Origin: Streptomyces sp. NBC_00523
Lineage (GTDB): Bacteria > Actinomycetota > Actinomycetes > Streptomycetales > Streptomycetaceae
Length of the DNA: 64,000 nt
Reading direction: 5' to 3'
NCBI RefSeq assembly: GCF_036346615.1
Contig: NZ_CP107836.1
Span: 3,534,001 to 3,598,000 of the forward strand
Shown here: piece by piece, positions 34,999-44,952 of the stretch
Position numbering within the stretch: the stretch's first letter is position 1
How the letters are laid out: the number at the start of each line of letters is the position of its first letter
The notes under the pieces: generated by a model
What the model saw: the letters and a program-made list of their open reading frames with translations, nothing else
Told to the model about the DNA's origin: nothing
The model's database searches: none
Translations under genes and position numbers: made by a program

Positions 34999-35877
34999 TC
35001 AGCGGCCCAGCGCCTCCGCGTCCCCCATCACGATGACGGGCTTCATGGCCGGGTCGAGGGCGCCCAGGAGTTGCTTCATCCGGTCCTCGGTGACCGAGAC
35101 ACAGCCCTGGGTCGGCCCCCCGTGGTCCACGTGCACCCAGATCCCGCCGCCGCGCTCCTCGCCCAGGGGGCGGGTGTGGTCGAGCGGGGAGGTGCCGGGG
35201 AGGCGGTTGTAGTCGATGGCGACGACGTAGTCGAAGGAGCCCTCCAGCGGCTCCCCGTGGAACCCCTCGCCCGTCACGCGGAAGTCCGGGCTCAGGTCGT
35301 ACGGGAGGGCCGTGTCCGGGGGCACGAGGCGGCCGCCCGCCGCGGTCAGCGTGAAGACCCCGATCGGTGAGCGCAGATCGCCCTCCCAGTGCTCGCCGGT
35401 CCAGCCGTTGAGGGCGTTGTGGGCGGGCCAGGGGCCCAGCGTGGCCCGCCAGCCCGGCCCGGCGGGCCCGTCGCGGGTGTAGAGGACGGCGGTCGACCGG
35501 TTGGAGTCCACCGAGTCCCCGGTCACCACGAACGCCTGCCGGGCCGTGGCCGGGACCGCCGCCCGGGTCTTCGGCCCGAGGCCGGGGAGCTCCGCGGGCT
35601 GCGGCGAGGCCGCCGGGGCCGACGGCAAGGACGACCACCCTCGCGGCGCCCCGGCGGAGACCGCAGCGGAGGCCCCTGCGGACGCCGCGGCCCCGGGCGG
35701 CCCCGGTACGCCCTTGATCCGCGCCGGCTCCGTGGCGGCCCCGCTCATCTCCGTACCGGCGAAGCCGCCCGCCCCGCAGCCGGCGAGCAGCACGAGCAGG
35801 ATGAGCAGGATGAGCAGGATGAGGGAGCAGACGACGTGCGGCAGGCGCAGGGGTGCGTGCGAACGGGGCACGGGCAC
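34999..35877 (-). CDS. L,D-transpeptidase (YkuD)-like lipoprotein
   Basis: A 292-residue exported protein. A Leu/Ile-rich signal (LLILLILLVLLAGC) ends in a lipobox with Cys34. A low-complexity Ala/Gly/Pro linker (about 45-100) precedes the catalytic domain, with VHVDHGGPTQGCVSVTEDRM holding the His and catalytic Cys of the YkuD fold. Such enzymes cross-link peptidoglycan or attach protein; the TQGC form differs from the common SHGC, so the substrate is open. GTG 35877 is six bases after GAGGAG. It lies downstream of aspS but is separated from it by a strong hairpin. Confidence 0.82.
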   Translation of the reverse strand: MPVPRSHAPLRLPHVVCSLILLILLILLVLLAGCGAGGFAGTEMSGAATEPARIKGVPGPPGAAASAGASAAVSAGAPRGWSSLPSAPAASPQPAELPGLGPKTRAAVPATARQAFVVTGDSVDSNRSTAVLYTRDGPAGPGWRATLGPWPAHNALNGWTGEHWEGDLRSPIGVFTLTAAGGRLVPPDTALPYDLSPDFRVTGEGFHGEPLEGSFDYVVAIDYNRLPGTSPLDHTRPLGEERGGGIWVHVDHGGPTQGCVSVTEDRMKQLLGALDPAMKPVIVMGDAEALGR

Positions 35878-36026
35878 GGAGGGCTCCTCAGCAGTGGATG
35901 CGCCGATGTCGGCCCAGCCAGTCATTGCCGCCCGCGTCACCGCCCAATCCGGGGCGGAGCCCATCCGGCCGTAACCGTTCAGGTGATTCCTGTGCTTAAT
36001 CGGAACCGCTGCGTGCCTCTCACGCG

Positions 36027-36060
36027 AACAGCCCCCGGCCAGTGGCGGCCGGGGGCTGTT
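36027..36060. terminator. aspS terminator hairpin
   Basis: AACAGCCCCCGGCC and GGCCGGGGGCTGTT form a perfect 14-bp stem with loop AGTGGC, 20 bases past the aspS stop. Its right arm runs into the parS site at 36057, sharing TGTT. Confidence 0.75.
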
Positions 36061-36072
36061 TCACGTGAAACA
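36057..36072. other. parS ParB-binding site 2 (perfect 16-mer)
   Basis: TGTTTCACGTGAAACA is the exact bacterial parS consensus palindrome. It sits between the aspS stop codon (36080) and its terminator hairpin. Confidence 0.92.
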
Positions 36073-36079
36073 GGTGGAA

Positions 36080-37861
36080 CTACTTCTGCGCGTCCTTCGC
36101 CGGCGCGGCCGGCTTGCGGAGCTGGATGTTGAGCTCGCGGAGGCGGGTCTCCTCCAGGACGGTGGGCGCGCCCATCATCAGGTCCTGCGCGTTGCCGTTG
36201 AGCGGGAAGGCGATCGTCTCGCGGATGTTCGGCTCGTCGGCGAGCAGCATCACGATGCGGTCGACGCCCGGGGCGATGCCGCCGTGCGGCGGGGCGCCGA
36301 GGCGGAACGCCTTGAGCATGCCCGCGAACTCGCGCTCCACGGTCTCGCGGTCGTAGCCGGCGATCTCGAACGCCTTGATCATCAGCTCGGGCTCGTGGTT
36401 CCGGATGGCGCCGGAGGACAGCTCGATGCCGTTGCAGACGATGTCGTACTGCCAGGCGAGAATGTCCAGCGGGTCCTTCTCCTCCAGGTCCTTCAGGCCG
36501 CCCTGGGGCATCGAGAAGGGGTTGTGGGAGAAGTCGATCTTTCCGGTCTCCTCGTCCTTCTCGTACATCGGGAAGTCGACGACCCAGCAGAACCGGAAGA
36601 CGCCCTCCTCGAAGTGGCCGGCCCGCTTGGCGGCCTCGACGCGAACGGCGGACATGATCTTGGAGACCTCTTCGAACTCGCCCGCGCCGAAGAAGACGGC
36701 GTGACCCGGGACGAGCGAGAGCCGCTCGGTGAGCGTCTTGACGTCGCTCTCGGTGAGGAACTTGGCGATCGGCCCGGCCAGCGTGCCGTCCTCGCCGACG
36801 CGCACCCAGGCGAGGCCCTTGGCGCCGTGCTCCACGGCGTACTCGCCGAGGCCGTCGAAGAACTTACGGGACTGGCCCGCCGTGTCCGGGACCGGAAGGG
36901 CACGGACGTGCTTGCCGGCGAACGCCTTGAACTCCGAGTCCGCGAAGACGTCGGAGATGTCGACCAGTTCCAGCTTGGCGCGCAGGTCCGGCTTGTCGTT
37001 GCCGTACTTCAGCATCGACTCGCGGAACGGAATGCGCGGGAACGGCGAGGTGACGTGGCGGCCGTTGCCGAACTCCTCGAAGAGCTCGGTCATCAGCTTC
37101 TCGATCGGCCGGAAGACGTCCTCCTGCTCCACGAAGGACATCTCGACGTCGAGCTGGTAGAACTCGCCGGGCGAGCGGTCGGCGCGGGCGTCCTCGTCGC
37201 GGAAGCAGGGCGCGATCTGGAAGTAGCGGTCGAAGCCCGAGATCATCAGCAGTTGCTTGAACTGCTGCGGGGCCTGCGGCAGCGCGTAGAACTTGCCGGG
37301 GTTCAGCCGGGACGGGACGACGAAGTCACGGGCGCCCTCGGGGGAGGTCGCGGTGAGGATCGGCGTCGCCATCTCGTTGAAGCCGAGGGCGACCATCTTG
37401 GAGCGGATCGAGGCGATCACGGCGGAGCGCAGCATGATGTTGCGGTGCATGCGCTCGCGGCGCAGGTCCAGGAAGCGGTACTCCAGGCGCCGCTCCTCGT
37501 TCACGCCGTCGTCGGCGTTGATCGTGAAGGGCAGCGGGCCGGCCTCGCCCAGCACCTCGACCTCGGAGACCTCGATCTCGATCTCGCCGGTCGGCAGGTC
37601 CGGGTTGACGTTCTCGGTGCCGCGCGCGGAGACCTTGCCGTCGATCCGGACGACGGTCTCCTTGGTGAGCTTCGCCAGGGCCTCGTTGCCCGGCGTGCCG
37701 GGGCGGGCGACGAGCTGCACGAGACCGTAGTGGTCGCGCAGATCGATGAAGAGGATGCCGCCCAGGTCTCGGCGATTGTGCAGCCAGCCGCTCAGCCGGA
37801 CGTCGGTGCCGACGTCAGAGGCGCGGAGCTCGCCGCAGGTGTGGGACCTGTACCGATGCAT
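36080..37861 (-). CDS. aspS: Aspartyl-tRNA synthetase
   Basis: A 593-residue class II synthetase of bacterial type. An N-terminal OB anticodon-binding domain (about 1-110) is followed by the catalytic core with motif 1, motif 2 ([20 protein letters not shown]) and motif 3 ([13 protein letters not shown]), with the GAD insertion (about 295-425) between motifs 2 and 3. It charges tRNA-Asp. The sequence RRDLGG carries Leu where non-discriminating enzymes usually have His, which favours a discriminating enzyme, from family knowledge. ATG 37861 is the start. It is divergent from the SpoIIE-type phosphatase gene. Confidence 0.97.
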   Translation of the reverse strand: MHRYRSHTCGELRASDVGTDVRLSGWLHNRRDLGGILFIDLRDHYGLVQLVARPGTPGNEALAKLTKETVVRIDGKVSARGTENVNPDLPTGEIEIEVSEVEVLGEAGPLPFTINADDGVNEERRLEYRFLDLRRERMHRNIMLRSAVIASIRSKMVALGFNEMATPILTATSPEGARDFVVPSRLNPGKFYALPQAPQQFKQLLMISGFDRYFQIAPCFRDEDARADRSPGEFYQLDVEMSFVEQEDVFRPIEKLMTELFEEFGNGRHVTSPFPRIPFRESMLKYGNDKPDLRAKLELVDISDVFADSEFKAFAGKHVRALPVPDTAGQSRKFFDGLGEYAVEHGAKGLAWVRVGEDGTLAGPIAKFLTESDVKTLTERLSLVPGHAVFFGAGEFEEVSKIMSAVRVEAAKRAGHFEEGVFRFCWVVDFPMYEKDEETGKIDFSHNPFSMPQGGLKDLEEKDPLDILAWQYDIVCNGIELSSGAIRNHEPELMIKAFEIAGYDRETVEREFAGMLKAFRLGAPPHGGIAPGVDRIVMLLADEPNIRETIAFPLNGNAQDLMMGAPTVLEETRLRELNIQLRKPAAPAKDAQK

Positions 37862-38012
37862 CGTCGTTCATCCAGTCTTCGCGGTTGGGGGAAATTCAGC
37901 CCTCCCAGGCTACCGCCCGCGACCGGAGCGTTTCATTGTCATTGTCCGAGCCAAGATCGTCCGGGGGACCGCACCCGTGCCCTTGCCGCGCATGCCGGTT
38001 TAAAGTGGGGCA

Positions 38013-40127
38013 ATGCGCACCGAGGATGTGCTGGCCGCGACCGCGACCGGGCTGTGGCGCTGGGACAACGGAGCCGGGACGGTCACGCTCGACGCGGAGG
38101 CCGCCCGACTCCTTGAGCTGCCCGCCGAGCCCGGCGTCTTCCGCGAATCGGAGGTCCGCTCCCGCTTCCACCCCGTCGACTGGAACGAGATCGCCGGGGT
38201 GGTCAGCCTTGCCGTGGCCGAGGGCACCCTGGCCGAGGCCCGGCTGCGCATCGTGGACGGCAGCGGCCGGGTCCTGCGCACGGTGCGCAGCCGCTCCAAG
38301 CCGGTCCCGGCCGGTGAGTGCCGCCGGGACTACGTGCTCGTCGGCACGCTCCAGGAGGTCGCCGAGCCCCCGCCGGGCACCGTCGGGACGCACACCGCGA
38401 TCACCGGCGACTGGCGGCGCTCCCGCGAGGCGTTCCTGCTGGACGCGGGGCGGGCCCTGGCAGAGGCCGGGTCCACCACGGAGGTGCTGCGGGTCGCCTA
38501 CTCGCTCTCCATGCCCGGGTTCTCGCCGGACGGCCTGGCGGTCTTCGGCGTCGAGGGCGAGCGGCTGACGGTCGTCGGGCAGCACGGGCACTCCCTCAGC
38601 GACGAGGGGCCCTTCACCGACATGCCGCTGGACACGGACTACCCGGCCACGGAGGTCGTGCGGACGGGCCGGGCGATCTATCTGCCGACGCCGGAGGAGT
38701 ACCGGGACCGCTACCCGGCCACCTGGCCGATGGCCCGGCGGTTCGGGCGCCGCTCCTGGGCCTTTCTGCCGCTGATCGTGTCCGGGCGCACGATGGGGAC
38801 CTGGATGGCCGGCTTCCGGCACCCGGTGGCCTTCTCGCCGGACGAGCGGTCGGTGCTGACGACCGTGGCCCGGATGCTCGCCCAGGCGCTGGACCGGGCG
38901 GGCGCCGCCGACACCGAGCGGGAGCTGTCGCTGGGCCTCCAGCGCACGATGATGCCCTCGCTCGGCCCGGACATCCCGGGGATGACCGTGGCGGCGCGCT
39001 ATGTGCCGACGGGCGGCGGCCTCCAGGTCGGCGGCGACTGGTACGACCTGATCCCGCTGCCCAGCGGCCGCATCGCGCTCGTGATCGGTGACGTCCAGGG
39101 CCATGACGTGCGGGCGGCGGGCCTCATGGGCCAGCTCCGGATCGCCCTGCGTGCGTACGCCTCCGAGGGGCACCGCCCGGACGCGGTGCTGGCGCGCGCC
39201 TCGCGCTTCCTCTCCGGCCTCACCGACCCCGGCGAGGACGACGACTCCACGGCCGCGCGCTTCGCGACCTGCCTGTACGCGGAGGCCGACCCGGAGACCG
39301 GCGTGCTGGACATCGCGCGGGCCGGCCACCCGGACCCGGTGGTGATGACCGCCGACGGCACCGCCGTCATCCGACAGACCGAGGGCGGGCTGCCGCTGGG
39401 CATCGAGGCGGACGCGGGCTATCCGACGACCCGGGTCGTGCTGCAGGCCGGGGAAACGATCATGCTCTGCACGGACGGGCTGATCGAGACGGGCGGCCAC
39501 GACCTCGCCACCGGCTGGGTCCGGCTCCGGCCGATCCTGGAACGGCACACCGGCGACCTGGAGAAGCTCGCGGACGCGCTGGTGCAGGCGGTGCACGGGC
39601 CGGGCTCGCACTACACGACCGGGCCGCTCGCGGACCGGCGCGAGGACGACGTGGCGGTGCTGCTGCTGCGGCGCGAGGGCTCCGTCACGTCCCCGCCCGC
39701 GCCCCGGCGGACCGCGCTGTCCATCGCCCAGGCGGAACCGGAGCGGATCTCGACGGCCCGGCAGCTGCTGCGGGAGCTGCTGCACGACTGGGCGGACCCC
39801 GACCAGGTCGACGCGGCGGTGCTGCTGCTCTCCGAGGTCGCCACGAACGTGCTGGTGCACACGGACGGGGACGCGCTGATGGTCGCCCAGGCGACCGGGT
39901 CGCCGGGGGAACGGTGTCTGCGGGTCGACGTGTCCGACGGCAGCGACGAGCTGCCGCACAAGCGGCGGCCCGGCGAGATGGCGTCCAGCGGCCGGGGCCT
40001 GGTGCTGATGGAGATGCTCGCGCACAAGTGGGGCGTCGATCCGCGGGGTGCGGGCAAGTCGATCTGGTTCGAGCTGAACGAGGCCGAGCACCCGGAACCG
40101 GCCTTCCCGGACCTGGACCTGGACTAG
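38013..40127 (+). CDS. SpoIIE-type PP2C phosphatase with PAS/GAF and HATPase domains
   Basis: A 704-residue cytoplasmic signalling protein. Domains in order: PAS (about 5-115), GAF (about 145-300), SpoIIE/PP2C phosphatase (about 325-560; GGDWYDLIPL, GDVQGHD, ARAGHPDP, MLCTDGLIE, REDDVAVLLLR) and a C-terminal anti-sigma-like HATPase (about 575-695; LLLSEVATNVLVH N-box, GRGLVLMEML). Such proteins control anti-sigma/anti-anti-sigma switches in Streptomyces. A kinase-like and a phosphatase domain in one chain allow opposing actions on one partner. ATG 38013 has GGGG close upstream. No anti-anti-sigma gene is adjacent, so the target is encoded elsewhere. Confidence 0.93.
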   Translation: MRTEDVLAATATGLWRWDNGAGTVTLDAEAARLLELPAEPGVFRESEVRSRFHPVDWNEIAGVVSLAVAEGTLAEARLRIVDGSGRVLRTVRSRSKPVPAGECRRDYVLVGTLQEVAEPPPGTVGTHTAITGDWRRSREAFLLDAGRALAEAGSTTEVLRVAYSLSMPGFSPDGLAVFGVEGERLTVVGQHGHSLSDEGPFTDMPLDTDYPATEVVRTGRAIYLPTPEEYRDRYPATWPMARRFGRRSWAFLPLIVSGRTMGTWMAGFRHPVAFSPDERSVLTTVARMLAQALDRAGAADTERELSLGLQRTMMPSLGPDIPGMTVAARYVPTGGGLQVGGDWYDLIPLPSGRIALVIGDVQGHDVRAAGLMGQLRIALRAYASEGHRPDAVLARASRFLSGLTDPGEDDDSTAARFATCLYAEADPETGVLDIARAGHPDPVVMTADGTAVIRQTEGGLPLGIEADAGYPTTRVVLQAGETIMLCTDGLIETGGHDLATGWVRLRPILERHTGDLEKLADALVQAVHGPGSHYTTGPLADRREDDVAVLLLRREGSVTSPPAPRRTALSIAQAEPERISTARQLLRELLHDWADPDQVDAAVLLLSEVATNVLVHTDGDALMVAQATGSPGERCLRVDVSDGSDELPHKRRPGEMASSGRGLVLMEMLAHKWGVDPRGAGKSIWFELNEAEHPEPAFPDLDLD

Positions 40128-40140
40128 GACCCGTCCGGCA

Positions 40141-41202
40141 CTAGGAGCCCTCTTCCGGCGCGGTCCGCCCGCCCTTGCGCAGTTCGCCGATGATGCCGAA
40201 GGCCGCCGCGCAGAGCGGGACCGCGAGCAGCATCCCGAGGATGCCCGCGACGCTCGCGCCCGCCGTCAGGGCGATGAGGATCATCGCGGGGTGCATCTGG
40301 ACCGTACGGCTCTGGATCATCGGCTGGAGGATGTGGCCCTCCAGCACCTGGACGGCGAGGACCACCCCGAGTGCCCAGAGCGCGATCGCGAACCCCCGGT
40401 CCGCGAGGGCCACCAGCACGGCCACGGCCCCGGAGATGAACGCGCCGAGGTACGGGATGTAGGCGCCGACCAGCACCAGCGCGCCGAGCCCCACCGCGCC
40501 CGGCACCCGCAGGATCAGCAGCCCGACCGTGATGCAGACGGCGTCGATCAGGGCGATGAGCGTCGTCCCGCGCATGAAGCCCTGGACGGCCTCGAAGGCC
40601 CGCCGGCCCATCGCCTCGACCATGTCGCCGGTGCCGCGCGGGGCCAGGGAGTGGGCGAGGCCCGCGGCCCGGTCCGCGTCACGGAGGAAGAAGAAGGTCA
40701 GCAGCAGGGCAAGAACGCTGGTCGCGATGAGCGAGCCGAGGAGGCTGAGGCCCGTGAGGAGCCCGCCCGCGGCGGTCGCGCCGAACTTCTCGACCAGCTT
40801 GCGGCCACTGGCCTCCAGGTCGTTCACGTCGATGTCGTCCGCGACCTGGAAGTGGTCGACGACCCACTGCCCGGCGTCCTTCAGCGACTGGACGATCTGG
40901 TCGCCGGTCTCGACCAGCGCGGCGACGACGATGTAGCCGGCGCCGCCGACCACGGCGATCAGCACCGCGCAGGTGACCGCGGCGGCCAGCGAGCGGTTCA
41001 CCCCGTGGGTGGTCATCCGGCGGTGGACGGGGCCGAGCAGCGCCGTACCGAGCAGGGCGAGCAGCACGGGCGTGACGGCGGTCTTGAAGATGATGCACAG
41101 CCAGACGGCGACGGCGGCGACACCGGTGACCAGCAGGACGACACCGCACCAGGCGGCGGTCCGCCGGGCGCCCTCGGGCAGGAGTGGCTTCGGGGTCTGC
41201 AC
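40141..41202 (-). CDS. AI-2E (PerM/YhhQ-type) family membrane transporter
   Basis: A 353-residue membrane protein with about seven or eight hydrophobic segments and a helical external domain (about 95-150: ETGDQIVQSLKDAGQWVVDHF). The conserved stretch VGAYIPYLGAFISG and the C-terminal GILGMLLAVPLCAA mark the AI-2E/PerM family, whose members export signals or act as Na+/H+ antiporters in different bacteria. GTG 41202 has GGCAGG directly upstream. The stop lies 13 bases from the end of the convergent phosphatase gene. Confidence 0.9.
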   Translation of the reverse strand: MQTPKPLLPEGARRTAAWCGVVLLVTGVAAVAVWLCIIFKTAVTPVLLALLGTALLGPVHRRMTTHGVNRSLAAAVTCAVLIAVVGGAGYIVVAALVETGDQIVQSLKDAGQWVVDHFQVADDIDVNDLEASGRKLVEKFGATAAGGLLTGLSLLGSLIATSVLALLLTFFFLRDADRAAGLAHSLAPRGTGDMVEAMGRRAFEAVQGFMRGTTLIALIDAVCITVGLLILRVPGAVGLGALVLVGAYIPYLGAFISGAVAVLVALADRGFAIALWALGVVLAVQVLEGHILQPMIQSRTVQMHPAMILIALTAGASVAGILGMLLAVPLCAAAFGIIGELRKGGRTAPEEGS

Positions 41203-41298
41203 CCTGCCAGCCGATCACGGCCCGGCAGCGGTGTCCCGCCCGCGCCGCCGTACGAGTGACGGGGCGTCACACGCTGGCGGCCCGGGCAGGAGCGCGGC

Positions 41299-42255
41299 TC
41301 ACATGCCGTGGACGGCGGGCACGGTGCCGAGGCGGCCGGCCTGGAAGTCCTCGAAGGCCTGCTTCAGTTCGGCCTGGCTGTTCATCACGAACGGGCCGTA
41401 GTGCGCCATCGGCTCGCGGATGGGGCGGCCGCCGAGCAGGACGACCTCCAGGTCCGGGGTGTGCCCGTCCTGCTTCTCGTCCGCGCGCACGGTCAGCGAG
41501 GAGCCGGCGCCGAAGACGGCGGTCTGGCCCATGTGGACCGGGCGGCGCTCCGCACCGGCGGTGCCGCGCCCGGCGAGCACGTACGCGAGGCCGTTGAAGT
41601 CCTCGCGCCAGGGCAGCGTCACCTCGGCGCCGGGGCGCACGGTGGCGTGGATCATCGTGATCGGGGTGTGCGTGATGCCGGGGCCCTCGTGGCCGTCCAG
41701 CTCACCGGCGATCACGCGGAGCAGCGCGCCGCCGTCCGGGGACGCGAGCAGCTGGACCTGGCCGCCGCGGATGTCCTGGTAGCGCGGGGCCATCATCTTG
41801 TCGGCCTTCGGCAGGTTCACCCAGAGCTGGAGGCCGTGGAAGAGGCCGCCCGTCATGACCAGGGACTCCGGCGGCGCCTCGATGTGGAGGAGCCCGGACC
41901 CGGCGGTCATCCACTGGGTGTCGCCGTTGCCGATGGTGCCGCCGCCACCGTGGGAGTCCTGGTGGATGAAGCTGCCGTCGATCAGGTAGGTCACGGTCTC
42001 GAAGCCGCGGTGCGGGTGCCAGGGCGTGCCCTTCGGCTCGCCCGCCGCGTACTCCACCTCACCCATCTGGTCCATCATGATGAACGGGTCGAGGTACTTG
42101 TAGTTGATCCCCGCGAAGGCGCGGCGGACCGGGAAGCCCTCTCCCTCGAAGCCGCTCGGCGCCGTGGTCACGGCGAGCACGGGACGGGCCGCGGCGTCGC
42201 CGGAAGCGGCCACCTTGGGCAGGGTCAGCGGATTCTCGACGGTCACTGCGGGCAT
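41299..42255 (-). CDS. Pirin family protein
   Basis: A 318-residue bicupin. The N-terminal cupin has the metal-site motifs HPHRGFETVTYLIDG and LLHIEAPPE (His-x-His, His, Glu), followed by GLFHGLQLWVNLP and a degenerate second cupin ending with PIREPMAHYGPFVMN. Bacterial pirins bind iron; some are quercetinases and others modulate pyruvate dehydrogenase. ATG 42255 is seven bases after GGAGGT. It lies downstream of a long hairpin that separates it from the SseB-like gene. Confidence 0.93.
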   Translation of the reverse strand: MPAVTVENPLTLPKVAASGDAAARPVLAVTTAPSGFEGEGFPVRRAFAGINYKYLDPFIMMDQMGEVEYAAGEPKGTPWHPHRGFETVTYLIDGSFIHQDSHGGGGTIGNGDTQWMTAGSGLLHIEAPPESLVMTGGLFHGLQLWVNLPKADKMMAPRYQDIRGGQVQLLASPDGGALLRVIAGELDGHEGPGITHTPITMIHATVRPGAEVTLPWREDFNGLAYVLAGRGTAGAERRPVHMGQTAVFGAGSSLTVRADEKQDGHTPDLEVVLLGGRPIREPMAHYGPFVMNSQAELKQAFEDFQAGRLGTVPAVHGM

Positions 42256-42348
42256 GGGAGCCACCTCCGGGGGACGGTACTGCCATCAATTTAGTTGAAT
42301 AGTGAACATCCCGCAAGGCACCCCGCATTCCCGCGCGCCCCCGGACAG

Positions 42349-42390
42349 CCGGAAGGGGCCCGTACCGAGAGCGGTACGGGCCCCTTCCGG
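42349..42390. terminator. Long perfect terminator hairpin
   Basis: CCGGAAGGGGCCCGTACCG and its exact complement form a 19-bp stem with loop AGAG. It lies 18 bases past the stop of the SseB-like gene on the minus strand. Confidence 0.8.
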
Positions 42391-42407
42391 AAGCCTCGGG
42401 CGGCGGA

Positions 42408-42848
42408 TCAGCCGTACATGCGGCGCATCGCGAAATCGACCATCTGTTCGACGGCCTTGGCGTCGAAGACCATCCGGTGCTCACCCTCCATGTCCAGGAC
42501 GAAGCCGTAGCCGGTGGGCAGCAGGTCGATCACCTCGGCACCGGTGATCACGAAGTACTTGGAGTCCTTGCCCGCGTACCGCCGCAGCTCCTTGAGCGTG
42601 GTGAACATCGGGATCACCGGCTGCTGGGTGTTGTGCAGCGCGAGGAAGCCCGGGTTGTCGCCGCGCGGGCAGTAGACCTTCGAGGTCGCGAAGACCTGCT
42701 GGAAGTCCTCGGCGGCCAGCGAGCCGGTCGTGAAGGCCCGTACCGCGTCACCCAGCGACGGCGGCGAGGGTTCGGGGTACAGCGGCTGCTCGCCGTAGCC
42801 GCCCCCCATCGGCTGCTGAGCGCCCTGGTTCTGGTCGTAGCCGTACAT
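42408..42848 (-). CDS. SseB family protein
   Basis: A 146-residue protein. A Gln/Gly-rich N-terminus (about 1-30, QGAQQPMGGGYGEQP) precedes the SseB domain (about 32-145): VYCPRGDNPGFLALHNTQQPVIPMFTTLKELRRY and LLPTGYGFVLDMEG are typical. The function of SseB-domain proteins in actinomycetes is not established. ATG 42848 lacks a Shine-Dalgarno. It is divergent from the fadE5-like gene. Confidence 0.88.
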   Translation of the reverse strand: MYGYDQNQGAQQPMGGGYGEQPLYPEPSPPSLGDAVRAFTTGSLAAEDFQQVFATSKVYCPRGDNPGFLALHNTQQPVIPMFTTLKELRRYAGKDSKYFVITGAEVIDLLPTGYGFVLDMEGEHRMVFDAKAVEQMVDFAMRRMYG

Positions 42849-42898
42849 GGAACAAAGAGTAATCGGCCACATCCGGGGCTCAGGGGGTTGCGTCTTAT

Positions 42899-42914
42899 TA
42901 CTCACGGGTAGCAT
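42899..42914. promoter_or_regulatory. Candidate repressor site and -10 box of the fadE5-like gene
   Basis: TACTCACGGGTA (42899-42910) is an imperfect dyad of the form TACnCnnGnGTA. It overlaps TAGCAT (42909-42914), a plausible -10 box about 83 bases before the ATG. A repressor here would block transcription. A TetR-type fatty-acid regulator is a guess. Confidence 0.4.
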
Positions 42915-42996
42915 CATCGTAGAGGTCACCTGATAGGTCCGGGCCACCCCTCCACGGGGCGCTGCGCGCCACTGCTATTGATTACGGAGCCTTCCC

Positions 42997-44823
42997 ATGG
43001 GGCACTACAAGTCGAATCTCCGCGACATCGAGTTCAACCTCTTCGAGGTCCTCGGGCGCGACAAGCTGTACGGCACCGGACCGTTCGCGGAGATGGACGT
43101 CGACACCGCGAAGAGCATCCTCGAGGAGGTCGCCCGCCTCGCCGAGAACGAGCTCGCCGACTCCTACGCGGACGCCGACCGCAACCCGCCGGTCTTCGAC
43201 CCGGAGACCAACACGGCGCCGGTCCCCGACACGTTCAAGAAGTCGTACCAGGCGTTCATGGACTCCGAGTACTGGCGCCTGGGCCTGCCGGAGGAGATCG
43301 GCGGCACCACCTCGCCCCGCTCCCTGATCTGGGGCTACGCGGAGCTGCTGCTCGGCTCGAACCCGGCCGTCTGGATGTACTCCTCGGGCCCGGCGTTCGC
43401 CGGCATCCTCTTCGAGGAGGGCAACGAGGCGCAGAAGAAGGTCGCCGAGATCGCCGTCGAGAAGCAGTGGGGCTCGACGATGGTGCTGACCGAGCCGGAC
43501 GCCGGCTCCGACGTCGGCGCGGGCCGCACGAAGGCCGTCGAGCAGGAGGACGGCTCCTGGCACATCGAGGGCGTGAAGCGCTTCATCACCTCGGGCGAGC
43601 ACGACATGTCGGAGAACATCCTCCACTACGTGCTGGCGCGCCCCGAGGGCGCGGGCCCGGGCACCAAGGGCCTCTCCCTCTTCCTGGTCCCGAAGTACCA
43701 CTTCGACTGGACCACCGGCGAGCTGGGCGAGCGCAACGGCGTGTACGCGACGAACGTCGAGCACAAGATGGGCCTCAAGGCGTCCAACACCTGCGAGATG
43801 ACGTTCGGCGACCGCCACCCCGCCAAGGGCTGGCTCATCGGCGACAAGCACGACGGCATCCGCCAGATGTTCCGCATCATCGAGTTCGCCCGCATGATGG
43901 TCGGCACGAAGGCCATCGCCACGCTCTCCACCGGCTACCTGAACGCGCTGGAGTACGCCAAGGAGCGCGTCCAGGGCACCGACCTGTCGCAGTTCATGGA
44001 CAAGGCCGCGCCGAAGGTCACCATCACGCACCACCCCGACGTGCGCCGCTCGCTGATGACGCAGAAGGCGTACGCCGAGGGCATGCGCGCCCTCGTCCTC
44101 TACACCGCCTCCGTCCAGGACGCGATCCAGGAGAAGGAGGCCGCGGGCGAGGACGCCAAGGCGCTGCACGGCCTCAACGACCTGCTCCTCCCGATCGTCA
44201 AGGGCTACGGCTCCGAGAAGTCGTACGAGCAGCTGGCGCAGTCGCTCCAGACGTTCGGCGGCTCCGGGTACCTCCAGGAGTACCCGGTCGAGCAGTACAT
44301 CCGCGACGCCAAGATCGACACCCTGTACGAGGGCACCACGGCCATCCAGGGCCAGGACTTCTTCTTCCGGAAGATCGTCCGCGACCAGGGCGTCTCGCTC
44401 AACGCGCTCTCCGAGGAGATCAAGAAGTTCCTCGCGGGCGCCCAGGACCACGAGGAGCTGTCCGGTGCGCTGGACAGCCTCGCGAAGGCCGCGGTGGACC
44501 TGGAGGCGATCGTCGGCACGATGATCACCGACCTCACCGCGACCGGCGAGGACGTGAAGAACATCTACAAGGTGGGCCTCAACACCACCCGCCTGCTGCT
44601 GGCCTCCGGCGATGTCGTCGTCGGCTACCTGCTCCTCAAGGGCGCGGCCGTGGCCGCCGAGAAGCTGCCGACGGCCTCCGCGAAGGACGTCCCCTTCTAC
44701 CAGGGCAAGATCGCCGCCGCGAAGTTCTTCGCCGCGAACGTCCTCCCGGGCGTCGGCGCCGAGCGCGCGCTCGCCGAGGCCGTCGACAACTCCCTGATGG
44801 AGCTGGACGAGGCCGCCTTCTAG
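42997..44823 (+). CDS. Acyl-CoA dehydrogenase, FadE5-like
   Basis: A 608-residue flavoenzyme. The start [20 protein letters not shown] and the length match FadE5 of mycobacteria, which oxidises acyl-CoAs in the first step of beta-oxidation with broad chain-length range. FAD-binding blocks ([29 protein letters not shown]) and the catalytic Glu near residue 445 ([15 protein letters not shown]) are present, followed by the additional C-terminal helical domain of this group. ATG 42997 follows GGAGCC by five bases. The gene stands alone and ends at a strong hairpin. Confidence 0.94.
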   Translation: MGHYKSNLRDIEFNLFEVLGRDKLYGTGPFAEMDVDTAKSILEEVARLAENELADSYADADRNPPVFDPETNTAPVPDTFKKSYQAFMDSEYWRLGLPEEIGGTTSPRSLIWGYAELLLGSNPAVWMYSSGPAFAGILFEEGNEAQKKVAEIAVEKQWGSTMVLTEPDAGSDVGAGRTKAVEQEDGSWHIEGVKRFITSGEHDMSENILHYVLARPEGAGPGTKGLSLFLVPKYHFDWTTGELGERNGVYATNVEHKMGLKASNTCEMTFGDRHPAKGWLIGDKHDGIRQMFRIIEFARMMVGTKAIATLSTGYLNALEYAKERVQGTDLSQFMDKAAPKVTITHHPDVRRSLMTQKAYAEGMRALVLYTASVQDAIQEKEAAGEDAKALHGLNDLLLPIVKGYGSEKSYEQLAQSLQTFGGSGYLQEYPVEQYIRDAKIDTLYEGTTAIQGQDFFFRKIVRDQGVSLNALSEEIKKFLAGAQDHEELSGALDSLAKAAVDLEAIVGTMITDLTATGEDVKNIYKVGLNTTRLLLASGDVVVGYLLLKGAAVAAEKLPTASAKDVPFYQGKIAAAKFFAANVLPGVGAERALAEAVDNSLMELDEAAF

Positions 44824-44846
44824 GAGCCGCCCCGCACCTCTGCCGC

Positions 44847-44880
44847 CCGCCGCCCCCGGATCCGTTTCCGGGGGCGGCGG
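44847..44880 (+). terminator. Terminator hairpin after fadE5-like gene
   Basis: CCGCCGCCCCCGGA and TCCGGGGGCGGCGG form a perfect 14-bp stem with a 6-base loop, 23 bases past the stop codon. Confidence 0.8.
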
Positions 44881-44952
44881 CCGCATGATGGGCACGGTGG
44901 GCCGGGGGGCGACAGGGAATCCTTTCGGCCACGTCTGGCTACAGTGAAGAAC

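Noticed and set aside
36057..36072. parS palindrome as a simple terminator stem
   Set aside because: It matches the 16-mer consensus exactly and recurs twice elsewhere with the same core, so chance or terminator function alone does not explain it.
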